64,000 nucleotides of DNA from Bacteroidota bacterium (lineage in GTDB: Bacteria > Bacteroidota > Bacteroidia > Chitinophagales > Chitinophagaceae). Shown here in pieces: positions 15,649 through 25,822 of this stretch. The notes beneath the pieces are model-generated. The model saw only the letters and a program-made list of their open reading frames with translations. It ran no database searches and was not told the DNA's origin. A program made the translations under genes and the position numbers. Where the stretch lies: positions 1 to 64,000 of the forward strand of contig JAFDXF010000011.1 in NCBI GenBank assembly GCA_018268055.1. The letters run 5' to 3'. Each line of letters starts with the position of its first letter. The stretch's first letter is position 1.

Positions 15649-17943
15649 GTGAGAAAGTTATTTTTCTTTTTATTGATTTTGATTGTTTTAAAATGTGGAG
15701 CACAATCATCGTTGCCGCCTATTGGGCAGTGGCAGGAGCATTTGCCTTATAATAGTGCTATTGATATTGCAGATGGTGGCAGTAAAATTTTTTGTGCCAC
15801 ACCATACAGCCTTTTTTCTGTAAATAATAATAATGAAATAGAACGATACAGTAAAGTTACCGGCCTCAGCGAAACGGGAGTGAGTGCAATTTGTTTTGAT
15901 AATAATACAGAAAAATTATTGATTGCCTATTCCAATAGTAATTTGGATATTCTTTTCAAAAATAAAACGTACAACATTCCGGACATAATGCGGAGTAGTA
16001 TTATCGGAAATAAAACGATTTACAATATTTACGCAGCCAATAATTTATTTTATCTCTCTACCGGTTTGGGCGTCATTGTTGTCAATGCTAATCGTTATGA
16101 AATAAAAGACACATGGTTTATCGGCACAGGAGGCCATCCAGTGAAAGTAAATGGCTTTACTATTGATAATACTTTCTACTATGCAGCAACCGAAGAAGGA
16201 TTGAAAAAATGTGCGATCAATGTAGCCAATCCTGCAGATGTAACCAATTGGCAATTAGTAAGCGGCGCTAATGGTTTGGCATCCGGTGCCTGTCAGAATG
16301 TACTCAATATTCAGAATAAAGTAGTTGTTCAAAAACAAGATTCTTTGTTTGTACAAAATGGAAATAGTTGGTCGCTTTTTTATTATGACGGTTGGCCAAT
16401 CATCAATACAAATCTTGCTGAAAATAAAATTACTGTTTGTCAACGGCAGAATAATGGTATTGCAAAAGTGACCATCTTGAATGAGGATGGTTCTGTTTTT
16501 AGATCTATAGCCAATATCGGCGCTGTATCTTTTCCACGAAAAGCTATTTTAAAAAATAACGAACCTTGGATTGCAGATCAGTATGCTTGCCTCTCGCATA
16601 TTTTATCCTCTTCCTACTGGCAGTATATGCCCAATTCGCCTGAGAATATTTCAAGCGGAGAAATGATTGTTTACAATAAAACTTTGTACGCTACTGCCGG
16701 TGCGGTGAATGACAATTGGAATTATCAATACAATGGTGACGGTGTGTTTGAATATCAAAGTGGAACATGGACCAACATCAACCGATATAAGTATGCTGCA
16801 ATTGATTCGTTGTTAGATTATATTACTATTGCAATAGATAAAAGAGATGAAACCGCTTGGGCAGGTTCTTATGGTGGTGGTTTATTACATATCAAATCCG
16901 GGCTGGCATTTGAAATTTTTAAACAAAATTTTTTAGGTGTAACAGTCGGCGACCCAACGAGCTATCGAGTAGCTGGTCTTGCATTTGATGGTGAAAATAA
17001 TTTATGGATTTCCAATTTTGGCGCTGCACAACCTTTACGTGTGCGCAAAGCAGATGGCAGTTGGAAAAGTTTTTCATTGCCTTACACTTTAAGAGAAAAT
17101 GCGCTATCGCAAATCATTGTAGATAATAATAATTTCAAATGGATTGTCTCGCCACTTGGAAATGGACTTATTTGTTTGGATCATGGTGCATCTATTGATA
17201 ATACGGGTGATGATCGCTGGAGAAAATTAAGCATCGGTGCAGGCAACGGCAATTTACCATCGGGCGAAGTGCTTTGCGTGGCGAAAGATAAAAGTGGTTT
17301 TATCTGGGTGGGCACGAGTGATGGTATTGGTGTATTTCAATGTCCGGAGTCGACTTTCAGCAATCCTGTGTGTGATGCAGTGTGGCCTATTGTACAAAAT
17401 GGAAATTTTGCAGGCTATTTATTCAAAGGTCAAAGTGTAAATAGCATTGCAGTAGATGGCGCAGACAGAAAATGGGTAGCTACCAATAATGGTGTTTTCT
17501 TAATCAGTGCCGATGGTGAAAAAATAATTTATCAATTTTCGGAAGAGAATAGCCCGTTGTTGAGTAATGTGGTGAAGAAATTGGCAATAGATGGCAGCAA
17601 TGGTGAAGTATATTTTGCTACACAAAAAGGAATTTGTTCTTTCAGAAGCACCGCTACAGAAGGTGGCGAAAAAAATGAAGAAGTATTGGTATTTCCCAAT
17701 CCGGTGCCGCCCGGTTTTGCAGGCAGCATTGCTATTCGCGGATTGGTGAATAATGCCACTGTAAAAATTACAGAGTTAGATGGCAGGTTGGTATATCAAA
17801 CAAGGGCATTGGGTGGACAGGCAATCTGGGACGGAAGAAATTATCGGGGACAAAAAATTTCAAGCGGCATTTATTTAGTACTTGTCTCCGATGATAGCAG
17901 AAAAGAAAGAATAGCAACGAAAATATTTTTTATTCAAAAGTAA
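15649..17943 (+). CDS. porZ: PorZ-like type IX secretion system beta-propeller protein with T9SS sorting domain
   Basis: 764 residues from a GTG, the only start that keeps the signal peptide (about 1-18). The PorZ N-terminal propeller begins at IGQWQEHLPYNSAIDIADG; two-component-regulator-type propeller repeats follow (for example AWAGSYGGGLLHI, GFIWVGTSDGIGVF). Residues about 675-764 are a type A T9SS C-terminal sorting domain (VFPNPVPPG, GKKISSGIYLV-like region, terminal FFIQK). PorZ works with PorU, PorV and PorQ in the attachment complex that processes T9SS cargo at the cell surface. The porZ-recO neighbourhood recurs in Bacteroidota. Its stop overlaps recO by one base (TAATG). Confidence 0.85.
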   Translation: MRKLFFFLLILIVLKCGAQSSLPPIGQWQEHLPYNSAIDIADGGSKIFCATPYSLFSVNNNNEIERYSKVTGLSETGVSAICFDNNTEKLLIAYSNSNLDILFKNKTYNIPDIMRSSIIGNKTIYNIYAANNLFYLSTGLGVIVVNANRYEIKDTWFIGTGGHPVKVNGFTIDNTFYYAATEEGLKKCAINVANPADVTNWQLVSGANGLASGACQNVLNIQNKVVVQKQDSLFVQNGNSWSLFYYDGWPIINTNLAENKITVCQRQNNGIAKVTILNEDGSVFRSIANIGAVSFPRKAILKNNEPWIADQYACLSHILSSSYWQYMPNSPENISSGEMIVYNKTLYATAGAVNDNWNYQYNGDGVFEYQSGTWTNINRYKYAAIDSLLDYITIAIDKRDETAWAGSYGGGLLHIKSGLAFEIFKQNFLGVTVGDPTSYRVAGLAFDGENNLWISNFGAAQPLRVRKADGSWKSFSLPYTLRENALSQIIVDNNNFKWIVSPLGNGLICLDHGASIDNTGDDRWRKLSIGAGNGNLPSGEVLCVAKDKSGFIWVGTSDGIGVFQCPESTFSNPVCDAVWPIVQNGNFAGYLFKGQSVNSIAVDGADRKWVATNNGVFLISADGEKIIYQFSEENSPLLSNVVKKLAIDGSNGEVYFATQKGICSFRSTATEGGEKNEEVLVFPNPVPPGFAGSIAIRGLVNNATVKITELDGRLVYQTRALGGQAIWDGRNYRGQKISSGIYLVLVSDDSRKERIATKIFFIQK

Positions 17944-18689
17944 TGACTGATAAATTACATAAGACGAAAGGAATTGTGTTGCGCTCTGTAAAATATGGCG
18001 AAACCAGTTTAGTAGTAACAATGTTTACTGAGTTGTTTGGCGTGCAGTCTTATTTGGTAAATGGTGTACGAGCAGCTTCCAAAAAAGGAACAGGCAAAGC
18101 CAATTTATTTCAGCCCGCTGCTATTCTGGACTTAGTAGTTTATCATAATGAATTAAAACATCTTAACCGCATCAAAGAGTTTAGGTGGACCACTATTTAT
18201 CAAAATATTTTTTCCAACGTGCCAAAGAATGCAGTGGCTTTGTATTTGATAGAACTGCTTACCAAATGTTTGAAACAGCCGGAGACCAATGAAGCATTGT
18301 TTCAATTTATTGAAGATTGTTTTTTGCATTTAGATGAATGTGAAAACTCGGTTATGGCAAATCTTCCTTTATTTTTTGCAGTGCATTTGCCTTTTCATTT
18401 TGGATTTAGAATAGCGGATGATTATAACACCTCCAATTCCATTTTGGATTTACAAGAAGGCCGTTTTGTAGCTGAGTTGCCCAAACATCCACATTTTTTA
18501 GAAGGAAGAGAAGCAGTAGTAACTGCACAATTATTGAAAGTAATGCAGCCCGAAGAACTAAGCGAAATTCCATTAGATAAAATTATCAGAAGAAAACTAT
18601 TACAACACTACGAAGATTATTATCGCTTGCACATTTCAGAGTTTGGTGTGATGAGGAGTTTGCCGGTGTTGAGGGAGTTGTTAAGCTAA
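17943..18689 (+). CDS. recO: DNA repair protein RecO
   Basis: 248 residues. The N-terminal OB fold is recognisable ([37 protein letters not shown]), followed by the helical C-terminal domain. RecO works with RecR and RecF to load RecA on SSB-coated gaps. No zinc-finger Cys cluster is present, as in many Bacteroidota RecO proteins. The ATG overlaps the porZ stop (TAATG), which implies translational coupling. The 3' end overlaps the convergent amidohydrolase gene by 9 bp. Confidence 0.92.
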   Translation: MTDKLHKTKGIVLRSVKYGETSLVVTMFTELFGVQSYLVNGVRAASKKGTGKANLFQPAAILDLVVYHNELKHLNRIKEFRWTTIYQNIFSNVPKNAVALYLIELLTKCLKQPETNEALFQFIEDCFLHLDECENSVMANLPLFFAVHLPFHFGFRIADDYNTSNSILDLQEGRFVAELPKHPHFLEGREAVVTAQLLKVMQPEELSEIPLDKIIRRKLLQHYEDYYRLHISEFGVMRSLPVLRELLS

Positions 18690-19856
18690 TTTTTTTGAAA
18701 CTGTATGTTGATTTTTCAAAAGCACCACTCCCGGCTTCTTTCCTTTTTCAAAACTTCCTAATTCATTTTCCCATCGCAATGCTTTTGCTCCGTTTTGAGT
18801 AGCCCATTGCAAAATTGTTTCTAAGGGTATATGCGGAAAATGTTTTTGAATCGTTGCTACCTCTTTGGCAATGCTGAGTTGCCAATTGCTGCTATAACTG
18901 TCAGTGCCCAATACAATATGACAATGGTGTTTGATGAATAAATCAATCGGAGGCACTTTATTTTCAATATATAAATTGGCATTGATGCATAAGCAATAAA
19001 CTAATTTGATATTATTTTCGGCAGCATAATCATTTGCCCATATAATATCTTCCTCTTTCATACTGGTATTGTGTACTAAAAAAATAGTTTGCCCATTATT
19101 GAAATACGGTAGTACAGATCGAATACTGTTTTTACCGGTTATTGGAAAAGGAGACTTTTCTAATCCAACAATTTTAAACAATTTAAGGTATTCACCGCCA
19201 CCGGTTTCGTATAAATCGTTCTCGGCAGGATGCTCTTGATTGTGCATGGATATAACTTGATTCTTTGTAAGCTTATTGATTGCTTCAAAAGTCTTTGGGC
19301 TGATGGTGTATGGAGCATGTGGTACTAATACAGTTCGGTGTGGTGCAGATGAATGTAGGAGTTGTTGTTCCAATTCTTTGGCCACTTGTTGATAATGCAA
19401 AATATTTTCATCAGCTTTCTCGTTTGTAAAGCTCAGTACTTCCACAAAGTTTTGCCAATAAATTTTGCTCCTGCTTTTTATTCTTGCAGTGTCTGCAGTA
19501 TTACCAATATCGCCAACGGCAACAATACCGTTTTGATACATTTCACTTTCAGCTTTTTCTATTTCTTCCTGAATAAGCTCCTGCGGAAAGCCGCGTTTGG
19601 TAACCACAGAGCATAAAAATTCAATCAATCCGGTATGAGGTGGAATGACATTTTTTAAATGGCTGAGCTCTAAATGGCAGTGGCAGTTGATAAGTCCCGG
19701 GGTAATGACTCCTTCGGCCGTTTGGACATCTTCACCTGCTTCGGATAGTGGTACAAGTGCTTCAAATGTACCATCATTCTTTACGATTAATACTTTATCA
19801 GTGTGAAATTGAAATCCGTCAAATATTTTGCCCGCTGTGAATTTTTTAAAGCTCAT
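18681..19856 (-). CDS. Amidohydrolase of the cytosine deaminase / aminofutalosine deaminase-like group
   Basis: 391 residues. Metal-ligand pattern of the amidohydrolase TIM barrel: H59-C-H61 in [24 protein letters not shown] and [19 protein letters not shown] in the middle, VHNTS, and [13 protein letters not shown] with the catalytic Asp. These proteins hydrolyse amino groups from purine- or pyrimidine-like compounds; close relatives include aminofutalosine deaminases of menaquinone synthesis. No other mqn gene is present here, so the substrate is left open. Divergent from prfA with an 78-bp gap. Confidence 0.8.
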   Translation of the reverse strand: MSFKKFTAGKIFDGFQFHTDKVLIVKNDGTFEALVPLSEAGEDVQTAEGVITPGLINCHCHLELSHLKNVIPPHTGLIEFLCSVVTKRGFPQELIQEEIEKAESEMYQNGIVAVGDIGNTADTARIKSRSKIYWQNFVEVLSFTNEKADENILHYQQVAKELEQQLLHSSAPHRTVLVPHAPYTISPKTFEAINKLTKNQVISMHNQEHPAENDLYETGGGEYLKLFKIVGLEKSPFPITGKNSIRSVLPYFNNGQTIFLVHNTSMKEEDIIWANDYAAENNIKLVYCLCINANLYIENKVPPIDLFIKHHCHIVLGTDSYSSNWQLSIAKEVATIQKHFPHIPLETILQWATQNGAKALRWENELGSFEKGKKPGVVLLKNQHTVSKKLA

Positions 19857-19869
19857 CGTTGTTTTCAGT

Positions 19870-19877
19870 TAAATTTG
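19870..19877 (+). promoter_or_regulatory. -7 box of prfA
   Basis: TAAATTTG (TAnnTTTG) lies in the divergent gap about 57 nt before the prfA ATG. No -33 TTG is seen at the usual distance. Confidence 0.5.
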
Positions 19878-19934
19878 CAGCCCTAAAAGTAATTAAACAA
19901 ACCCGCTCTTAATAAAGAGATATATCAATCAAAA

Positions 19935-20999
19935 ATGTTAGACAGATTAGAAGCCATAAAAGCCCGTTTTGACCAGTTAGGTATTGCGCTCACAAACCCC
20001 GAGATTGTTGGCAACAATAAAAAATTTGCTGAAACAAGTAAAGAGTACAGAAGCCTTGAAAAAATTGTATTGGCTTATGAGCAATATAAAAAAATGCAAG
20101 ACGACTTAGCGTTTTATAAAGAAGCCTTATCGGGCAATGATGAAGAAATGAGGGAATTGGCAAAAATAGAATTGCCAGCTACAGAAGAAAATAAATTGCA
20201 AATAGAAGAAGCCATTCGTCAATTATTGATACCCAAAGATCCGCAGGATGATAAAAATGCCATTCTGGAAATTCGTGCCGGTACAGGAGGAGATGAAGCA
20301 AGCTTGTTTGCCGGAGAATTATTGCGCATGTATATCCGTTATTGCGAAAGACGAGGTTGGAAAACCGCTATCCTATCCGAAAATGAAGGAACGGTAGGAG
20401 GGTATAAAGAAGTACAATTAGAGGTAACGGGAGATGATGTATATGGGACCTTGAAATTTGAAAGTGGGGTGCATCGTGTGCAGCGTGTTCCTGCTACAGA
20501 AGCGAGCGGACGTGTGCATACTTCTGCAGCAACAGTGGCCGTAATGCCGGAGGCAGATGAAGTAGATTTTGAGCTGAAAGAAAGTGATGTAAAAATGGAA
20601 ACCTCTCGAAGTGGCGGTGCAGGCGGGCAGAATGTAAACAAAGTAGAAACTAAAGTAATGCTCACACATATTCCAACCGGTACGGTAATTATTTGTCAAA
20701 CAGAAAGAACACAGCTGGGTAATAGAGAAAAAGCAATGCAAATGTTGCGTACCAAACTTTATGAAGAACAAGTACGCAAACAGGAAGATGAAATTGCCCG
20801 ACATAGAAAAAGCTTAGTCAGTACCGGTGATAGAAGTGCCAAAATTCGGACATATAATTTTCCGCAAGGAAGAGTAACCGATCATCGCATCGGGCTCACT
20901 TTATACAACTTAGATGCTGTGCTAAATGGCGAAGTACAAGAGTTGATTGAAGCATTACAGTTTGCAGAAAACGCCGAAAAACTAACTAAACAAAATTAG
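19935..20999 (+). CDS. prfA: Peptide chain release factor 1
   Basis: 354 residues, the usual RF1 length. The domain order is the N-terminal helical domain, then the codon-recognition domain with PAT in [17 protein letters not shown] (RF1-type PxT for UAA/UAG), then the peptidyl-hydrolase motif G230-G-Q232 in [14 protein letters not shown]. It releases the finished peptide on the ribosome. The PAT tripeptide separates it from RF2 (SPF). Monocistronic as far as visible. No internal frameshift. Confidence 0.97.
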   Translation: MLDRLEAIKARFDQLGIALTNPEIVGNNKKFAETSKEYRSLEKIVLAYEQYKKMQDDLAFYKEALSGNDEEMRELAKIELPATEENKLQIEEAIRQLLIPKDPQDDKNAILEIRAGTGGDEASLFAGELLRMYIRYCERRGWKTAILSENEGTVGGYKEVQLEVTGDDVYGTLKFESGVHRVQRVPATEASGRVHTSAATVAVMPEADEVDFELKESDVKMETSRSGGAGGQNVNKVETKVMLTHIPTGTVIICQTERTQLGNREKAMQMLRTKLYEEQVRKQEDEIARHRKSLVSTGDRSAKIRTYNFPQGRVTDHRIGLTLYNLDAVLNGEVQELIEALQFAENAEKLTKQN

Positions 21000-21047
21000 T
21001 TGTAACACCATACTACCTTTTAAAGAAATAAATCATCTTAGTTCGGC

Positions 21048-21070
21048 GGAAAGTTTAATTTTAACTTTCC
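21048..21070 (+). promoter_or_regulatory. Inverted repeat before the Gly/Gln-rich protein gene
   Basis: An 8-bp stem GGAAAGTT/AACTTTCC (21048-21055 with 21063-21070), 48 nt before the ATG at 21119. There is no T tract afterwards, so an operator or leader hairpin is more likely than a terminator, though it could weakly end prfA transcripts. Confidence 0.35.
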
Positions 21071-21118
21071 ACAATATTTTCAACCATTCAAAACCAATTG
21101 AGTAAAAAAAACAAAAAA

Positions 21119-21772
21119 ATGATAGATCAATTATTAAACATTGTAAAGCAGTTTGGCCAAGAATCAATTGTAGATAACCCTGAAGTTCCTAATAAGGATA
21201 ATCAAAACGTAATGGCTGATGCTTCTCAGACTATTGCACACGGTTTTCAAAATATTCTTGCCGGTGGTGGTTTTCAAAATATATTGGATTTGTTTAAAGG
21301 TGCAGATAATAACAACCAACAACAATCTTCTTCATCGGGTGGTGGTATTGCCGGTTTGTTGAAAAACCCTATCGTAAATATGATGGTGGGTTATTTCATC
21401 AGTAAGTTGGTAAGTAAATATAAAATGTCGCCCAGTTCTGCAAGCAGTGTTGCCAACAGCATTATACCGAGTGCATTAAATGGCTTAATTCAACAAGTGA
21501 ATGACCCAAATAATGGCGGAGCTACTTTAGATAGTCTAATTGGCTCATTAACTGGCGATGGTCAAGAAGCGCAAAGCAATGGCGGTAGTTCTCAGCTTCA
21601 AGATATTTTGAACTCTTTCACAGGTGGTGGTGGCGCCAATACAGGAGGCGGAGGTCTTAATATTCAAGATCTTATAGGCAGTTTAACGAATCAAGCCCAA
21701 AATAGTATGGAAAATAGAAGTAGCGAAGGCGGCGGCGGATTATTGAATGTAATCAAAGGGTTTTTTAATTAA
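21119..21772 (+). CDS. Gly/Gln/Asn-rich hypothetical protein, weakly DUF937-like
   Basis: 217 residues from the ATG at 21119; a TTG 7 codons upstream is less likely. No signal peptide. A central segment (KNPIVNMMVGYFISKLVSKYKMSPSSASSVANSIIPSAL) looks like a helical domain with hydrophobic faces, flanked by Gly/Gln/Ser/Asn-rich repeats including two FQNIL units and later SLIGSLT/DLIGSLT units. The helix pattern recalls DUF937/YidB proteins, but I would not assign the family firmly. Ends before a terminator. Function unknown. Confidence 0.7.
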   Translation: MIDQLLNIVKQFGQESIVDNPEVPNKDNQNVMADASQTIAHGFQNILAGGGFQNILDLFKGADNNNQQQSSSSGGGIAGLLKNPIVNMMVGYFISKLVSKYKMSPSSASSVANSIIPSALNGLIQQVNDPNNGGATLDSLIGSLTGDGQEAQSNGGSSQLQDILNSFTGGGGANTGGGGLNIQDLIGSLTNQAQNSMENRSSEGGGGLLNVIKGFFN

Positions 21773-21799
21773 TTCTAGTTTTAATATTTTTTTTTCTTA

Positions 21800-21829
21800 A
21801 AAGCTACACAGAAATATGTGGCTTTTTTT
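21800..21829 (+). terminator. Intrinsic terminator after the Gly/Gln-rich protein gene
   Basis: A 9-bp stem with one G-U pair (21800-21808 with 21817-21825) runs into seven T residues, 27 nt after the stop. Confidence 0.75.
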
Positions 21830-22041
21830 ATTGAAAATATTATGGGATATCTCTAAAAATCGAATGCACTCATAGTCAATTTATTAGCAATGTATTCTTA
21901 CTATCCAAGCTAATTTTAAAGCTGAAATTGGGTGAAAAAAGTGTAATTAATGATGATTGTTTTACGAGGTTGTGTTTGTTAAAAATACTCGATCGTGAGC
22001 TTTTAGACTTTCATTAACATCACTATTGATACTATCGGCAA

Positions 22042-22049
22042 TAAATTTG
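22042..22049 (+). promoter_or_regulatory. Intergenic -7 box upstream of a candidate small RNA
   Basis: TAAATTTG matches TAnnTTTG; a TTG lies 13 nt upstream (22026-22028), shorter than the usual spacing. No plus-strand ORF follows before the terminator. Confidence 0.4.
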
Positions 22050-22055
22050 CGTTAT

Positions 22056-22151
22056 CAATTTACAAGAAGAATATTTATTTTAAATATACGATTTTCTCAT
22101 AAGCAGTTAGTTTTGGTTGCGACCCCTGTTTCCACAGGGGTCTATTTTTTT
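22056..22151 (+). ncRNA. Candidate small RNA with intrinsic terminator
   Basis: The gap 21830-22141 holds no ORF but carries a -7 box (22042-22049) and, about 80 nt downstream, a perfect 9-bp GC-rich stem (22121-22129 with 22134-22142, 4-nt loop) followed by T at 22145-22151. This cassette would make a transcript of about 95 nt. Its terminator overlaps the last codons of the opposing vanZ gene, on whose strand there is no T tract, so it belongs to the plus strand. No known RNA family is recognised. The start point is inferred from the -7 box. Confidence 0.4.
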
Positions 22152-22519
22152 ATAAATATTCTATAGCTAAAAAGAAAGCCCAAAATAACACCAATCGTAT
22201 CAGCAATTATATCTTCTAGTTCAAATGACCGGTTCGGTATCCAATATTTTTGAACAAACTCCATTGCAGCACCATAAATAATAAAGACGAATCCGGTGAT
22301 TAAAAATATTTTTAAAAGATTGTTGGAAGGATTGGATTTAAAAAATGCATAGCACCATAGTAATGTAAGTAATGCAAACATTCCTATGTGAATCAATTTG
22401 TCGGCCCATATAAAGTTCAGCCAATTCTCTTTTGGAAATGCAGATCCCGGAAGTGTGAGCAGGATTAGAGATGTAACCAACCAGATTACGGCGGGAATAA
22501 AATATTTGAAAGTTTTCAA
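22142..22519 (-). CDS. VanZ-family membrane protein
   Basis: 125 residues beginning at a TTG; no upstream ATG fits. Four hydrophobic segments (about 7-23, 38-60, 72-90, 102-120) with ADKLIHIGMFALLTLLW and the acidic EFVQKYWIPNRSFELEDIIADTIGVILG block typical of VanZ-like proteins. The family is named for a teicoplanin-resistance accessory protein, but most members, including this one, have no proven role. It follows gcvH after 90 nt on the same strand and may share its transcript. Confidence 0.85.
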   Translation of the reverse strand: MKTFKYFIPAVIWLVTSLILLTLPGSAFPKENWLNFIWADKLIHIGMFALLTLLWCYAFFKSNPSNNLLKIFLITGFVFIIYGAAMEFVQKYWIPNRSFELEDIIADTIGVILGFLFSYRIFIKK

Positions 22520-22609
22520 ATGATATTTTTATTTACGTTACAAAAATCAAAAGGATATGATACTTCCATTTGACTATTGAGTTGTATTAAACAAGAATAT
22601 TATTTGAAA

Positions 22610-22987
22610 TTAAGACACTAAGCTTTCATAAGCTGCTGCATCCATCAATGCGGCTACATCAGCTATGTTGTCAACAGTCATCTTTATCATCCAGCCTTTT
22701 CCGTAAGGATCTGTATTAACCAATTCAGGTACCCCGGCAAGTTCAGCATTCAATTCAGTAATTGTTCCTGCCACTGGTAGAAATAAATCTGATACAGTCT
22801 TTACCGCTTCTACCGAGCCAAATGTTGCACCTGCTTCTAACGATTGTCCTACAGTTGCTACATCAACATATACAATATCGCCCAATTCTCTTTGCGCAAA
22901 ATCTGTAATGCCAATTGTGGCCACATTGCCATCCAGGCTTACCCATTCGTGATCTTTTGTGTAACGTAGATTAGTTGGAAAACTCAT
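22610..22987 (-). CDS. gcvH: Glycine cleavage system H protein
   Basis: 125 residues, full length. The lipoyl-attachment lysine is K63 in [11 protein letters not shown], and the N-terminus [14 protein letters not shown] is characteristic. GcvH carries the aminomethyl group between GcvP, GcvT and Lpd on its lipoyl arm. The other gcv genes are not here. CATATTTG on the minus strand near 23010 is one base from a -7 box and could be the promoter. Confidence 0.96.
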   Translation of the reverse strand: MSFPTNLRYTKDHEWVSLDGNVATIGITDFAQRELGDIVYVDVATVGQSLEAGATFGSVEAVKTVSDLFLPVAGTITELNAELAGVPELVNTDPYGKGWMIKMTVDNIADVAALMDAAAYESLVS

Positions 22988-23259
22988 TGCTCATTATTTA
23001 GCTGCAAATATGAGTAAAACCATTGAAAAAATACAAAAGGATAGAGAAGGAAATTTTCTGATGTACTATTTTATTCTTGTTTCATTTTAAAAATTCATTA
23101 AAAATGTCGGTTAATTAATGTGTTGAATTGCTAAATGCCATTCACCGAAGTTTTTAGACCATTCAGACTTAATTATTTGCTAATTGTCGGTAAGTGGTTG
23201 CCTGTGAATGTGCCCCAATATATCTTGCGCCAGATTTAAAAAAATTGAAAACAAAATTT

Positions 23260-25746
23260 ATGAGAAAAGTATTTATGTTTTTGGGTGTTTTATTAGTTTT
23301 TGCTTTTACATCCAAAGCACAACAAGTTAGTGGTGTAGTAAAAGATGAGCAAGGAAAGGGTGTAGAAAAAGCAACCATTTCTTTGCTTTTAAAGAAAGAT
23401 TCATCAGTTATTAAGTTTAGCGTATCCGGAGCTACCGGAAAATATTCGTTTTCTTCTGTGCCGGCCGGCGAATATTTAGTTAGCACTTCCTATGTGGGTT
23501 ATGTACCCAAGCGATCCTCTTCGTTTCAAGTGTCAGGCAATGAAAATGTAACAGTGCCTGATATAGTCGTAGAAAGAACTACAAGTAGTATGGCAGGAGT
23601 TACGGTAACAAGCAAAAAGCCTATAGTAGAGGTGAAAGCTGATAAAACAGTGTTGAATATAGAAGGAACGATTAATGCTATCGGTAATGATGCACTTGAG
23701 CTGCTTCGTAAATCTCCCGGCGTAGTAGTGGATAAAGATGATAATATCAGCCTTATGGGAAAAAATGGGGTAAAAGTTTATATCGATGGGAAACCATCTC
23801 CGCTTTCAGGAACAGATTTATCTAATTACCTTAAATCTATTCAATCTTCGCAGGTAGAATCAATAGAGCTGATTACAAACCCATCGGCCAAATATGATGC
23901 AGCAGGAAATGCGGGAATTATTAATATAAAATTTAAAAAGAATAAAGCTTTTGGAACAAATGGTTCTGTAAATGCGGGATATAATATTGGCACATATCCC
24001 AAATACAATGCAGGTGTCAATTTTAACAATAGAAATAAAATCGTAAACCTATTCGGGAGCTATAATTATAATGACTCTAAACAAGAAAATATCTTTAATT
24101 TAAATCGCACAATTGGTGATACTGCATTTGAAAGCAGTAGAACTATGCCTTTTAAAAATAAGAGCCATAATTTTAAAGCCGGCGCAGATTTTTATATTGA
24201 TAAGAAGAACACATTTGGTGTTTTGGTAAATGGCAATTTTTCTGACGGTAGTATGAATGGAGATAATATCAATAATATTATATACCGACCAACCAACACA
24301 CTCACAAAGGTTTTAAAAGCAAATAATACAAATGATATGAACAGAAAGAATGTAAATTTCAATCTGAACTATCGTTTTGCCGATACTGCCGGACACGAAT
24401 TGAATATGGATTTGGATTATGGTCTATTCAGATTAAATAATAATCAGTTGCAGCCCAATTATTATTATGCTCCTGATGGTACTACACTATTGAATAAAAC
24501 AATCTATCGTTTCCTTTCGCCTTCTACTATTGATCTTTATACTTTTAAAACAGATTACGAGCAGAATTTTAAGAAGGGTAGATTAGGTATAGGCGCAAAA
24601 TTTTCTGTAGTGAATACAGATAACAATTTCAAAAGATATGATGTATCACAATTGGCCCCGAGTGAAATAAAAACTTTGGATGTACCTAAGAGCAATGAAT
24701 TTGACTATAAAGAAAACATCAATGCGGTGTATGTAAATTACAATCGTCAGTTGAAAGGAAAGATGATTCAATTCGGGGTGCGTATGGAGAATACTGTTTC
24801 TTCGGGCAATTCTTATGGATTGAATAATGATGGAAGTGTAAATAAAGGTAGCAAACAAACGTTCAAACGTAACTATACCGATTTATTCCCTAGTGCCGCT
24901 ATCACATTCAATAAAAATCCAATGAATCAGTGGGGGTTATCTTACAGTCGCCGTATTGACAGGCCTGCCTATCAAGACTTAAATCCATTTGAATTTAAAT
25001 TGGATGAATATTCATATAAAAAAGGCAATGTTAATCTGAAGCCTCAATACACGAATGTGTTTTCACTGACGAATACCTATAAATTTAAATTAACGACTTC
25101 TTTGACCTATAGTCATATCAACGATATGTTTGCACAAATTGTTGATACGACAGAACAGTCAAAAAGTTTTATTACAACTGAAAATCTTGCTAAATCAGAT
25201 GTGTATGCGGTGAACATCAGTTATCCTTTTATGTATAAAACATACACAGCATTTGTAAACCTGAGCGGAAACTATTCTAAGTATAAAGCTGATTTTGGCG
25301 GTGGCAATAGAGTAGTAAACTTAGATGCCGCATCTTTCAATATTTATATGCAACACAGTTATAAGTTTGGCAAAAAGAGAGAATGGACAGCAGAAGTAAG
25401 TGGGTGGTATAACAGCCCGATGGTTTGGCAAGGATTTTTCAAAAGCAAATCAATGTGGACTGTTGATGCAGGAATGCAAAAAACAATCTTCAAAGGGAAA
25501 GGAACTTTTAAACTTTCAGTATCTGATATATTTCATAGTTTGAAATTTGATGGCCATAGTGATTTTGCGGGACAATATACACAAGCAAATGGCTCATTTG
25601 AAAGTCGTCAGTTAAAAGCAAGCTTGGTATGGAGATTTGGAAGTAGTACGGTGAAAGCAGCTCGTCAGCGTAAAGATGCATCTGAAGATGAAAAGAAAAG
25701 AACACAATCTTCGGGCGGTGGTGGAATTGGTGCGAGTAATAAGTAA
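23260..25746 (+). CDS. TonB-dependent receptor-like outer-membrane protein (CarboxypepD_reg-like, plug, OMP beta-barrel family 3)
   Basis: 828 residues from the ATG at 23260, which opens a proper signal peptide (MRKVFMFLGVLLVFAFTSKAQ); the open frame reaches back to a GTG at 23194, which would bury it. Order: signal; carboxypeptidase-regulatory-like domain (VSGVVKDEQGKGVEKATI); degenerate plug (PGVVVDKDDNISLMGKNGVKVYIDGKPSPLSG, ending in YDAAGNAGIINIKFKK); long barrel to about 800; a basic and Gly-rich tail. This subfamily differs from SusC and usually lacks a SusD. It probably transports or senses an unknown ligand. Single gene ending at a bidirectional terminator. Confidence 0.88.
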   Translation: MRKVFMFLGVLLVFAFTSKAQQVSGVVKDEQGKGVEKATISLLLKKDSSVIKFSVSGATGKYSFSSVPAGEYLVSTSYVGYVPKRSSSFQVSGNENVTVPDIVVERTTSSMAGVTVTSKKPIVEVKADKTVLNIEGTINAIGNDALELLRKSPGVVVDKDDNISLMGKNGVKVYIDGKPSPLSGTDLSNYLKSIQSSQVESIELITNPSAKYDAAGNAGIINIKFKKNKAFGTNGSVNAGYNIGTYPKYNAGVNFNNRNKIVNLFGSYNYNDSKQENIFNLNRTIGDTAFESSRTMPFKNKSHNFKAGADFYIDKKNTFGVLVNGNFSDGSMNGDNINNIIYRPTNTLTKVLKANNTNDMNRKNVNFNLNYRFADTAGHELNMDLDYGLFRLNNNQLQPNYYYAPDGTTLLNKTIYRFLSPSTIDLYTFKTDYEQNFKKGRLGIGAKFSVVNTDNNFKRYDVSQLAPSEIKTLDVPKSNEFDYKENINAVYVNYNRQLKGKMIQFGVRMENTVSSGNSYGLNNDGSVNKGSKQTFKRNYTDLFPSAAITFNKNPMNQWGLSYSRRIDRPAYQDLNPFEFKLDEYSYKKGNVNLKPQYTNVFSLTNTYKFKLTTSLTYSHINDMFAQIVDTTEQSKSFITTENLAKSDVYAVNISYPFMYKTYTAFVNLSGNYSKYKADFGGGNRVVNLDAASFNIYMQHSYKFGKKREWTAEVSGWYNSPMVWQGFFKSKSMWTVDAGMQKTIFKGKGTFKLSVSDIFHSLKFDGHSDFAGQYTQANGSFESRQLKASLVWRFGSSTVKAARQRKDASEDEKKRTQSSGGGGIGASNK

Positions 25747-25762
25747 AAAATAGCTCACAAAC

Positions 25763-25796
25763 AAAAGAGGCGATACTTCAAAATATCGCCTCTTTT
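25763..25796. terminator. Bidirectional terminator
   Basis: A perfect 13-bp inverted repeat (25763-25775 with 25784-25796) with an A-rich left flank and T-rich right flank, between the converging receptor and cyclophilin genes. Confidence 0.85.
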
Positions 25797-25822
25797 TATT
25801 TACGTACAGATTTGCTTAGGAG

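Noticed and set aside
18681..19856. Firm naming of the amidohydrolase as MqnX (aminofutalosine deaminase)
   Set aside because: No other futalosine-pathway gene is in the window and the substrate cannot be read from the motifs alone.
21048..21070. Terminator of prfA
   Set aside because: The stem lacks a following T tract and lies close to the next gene, so a leader element is equally likely.
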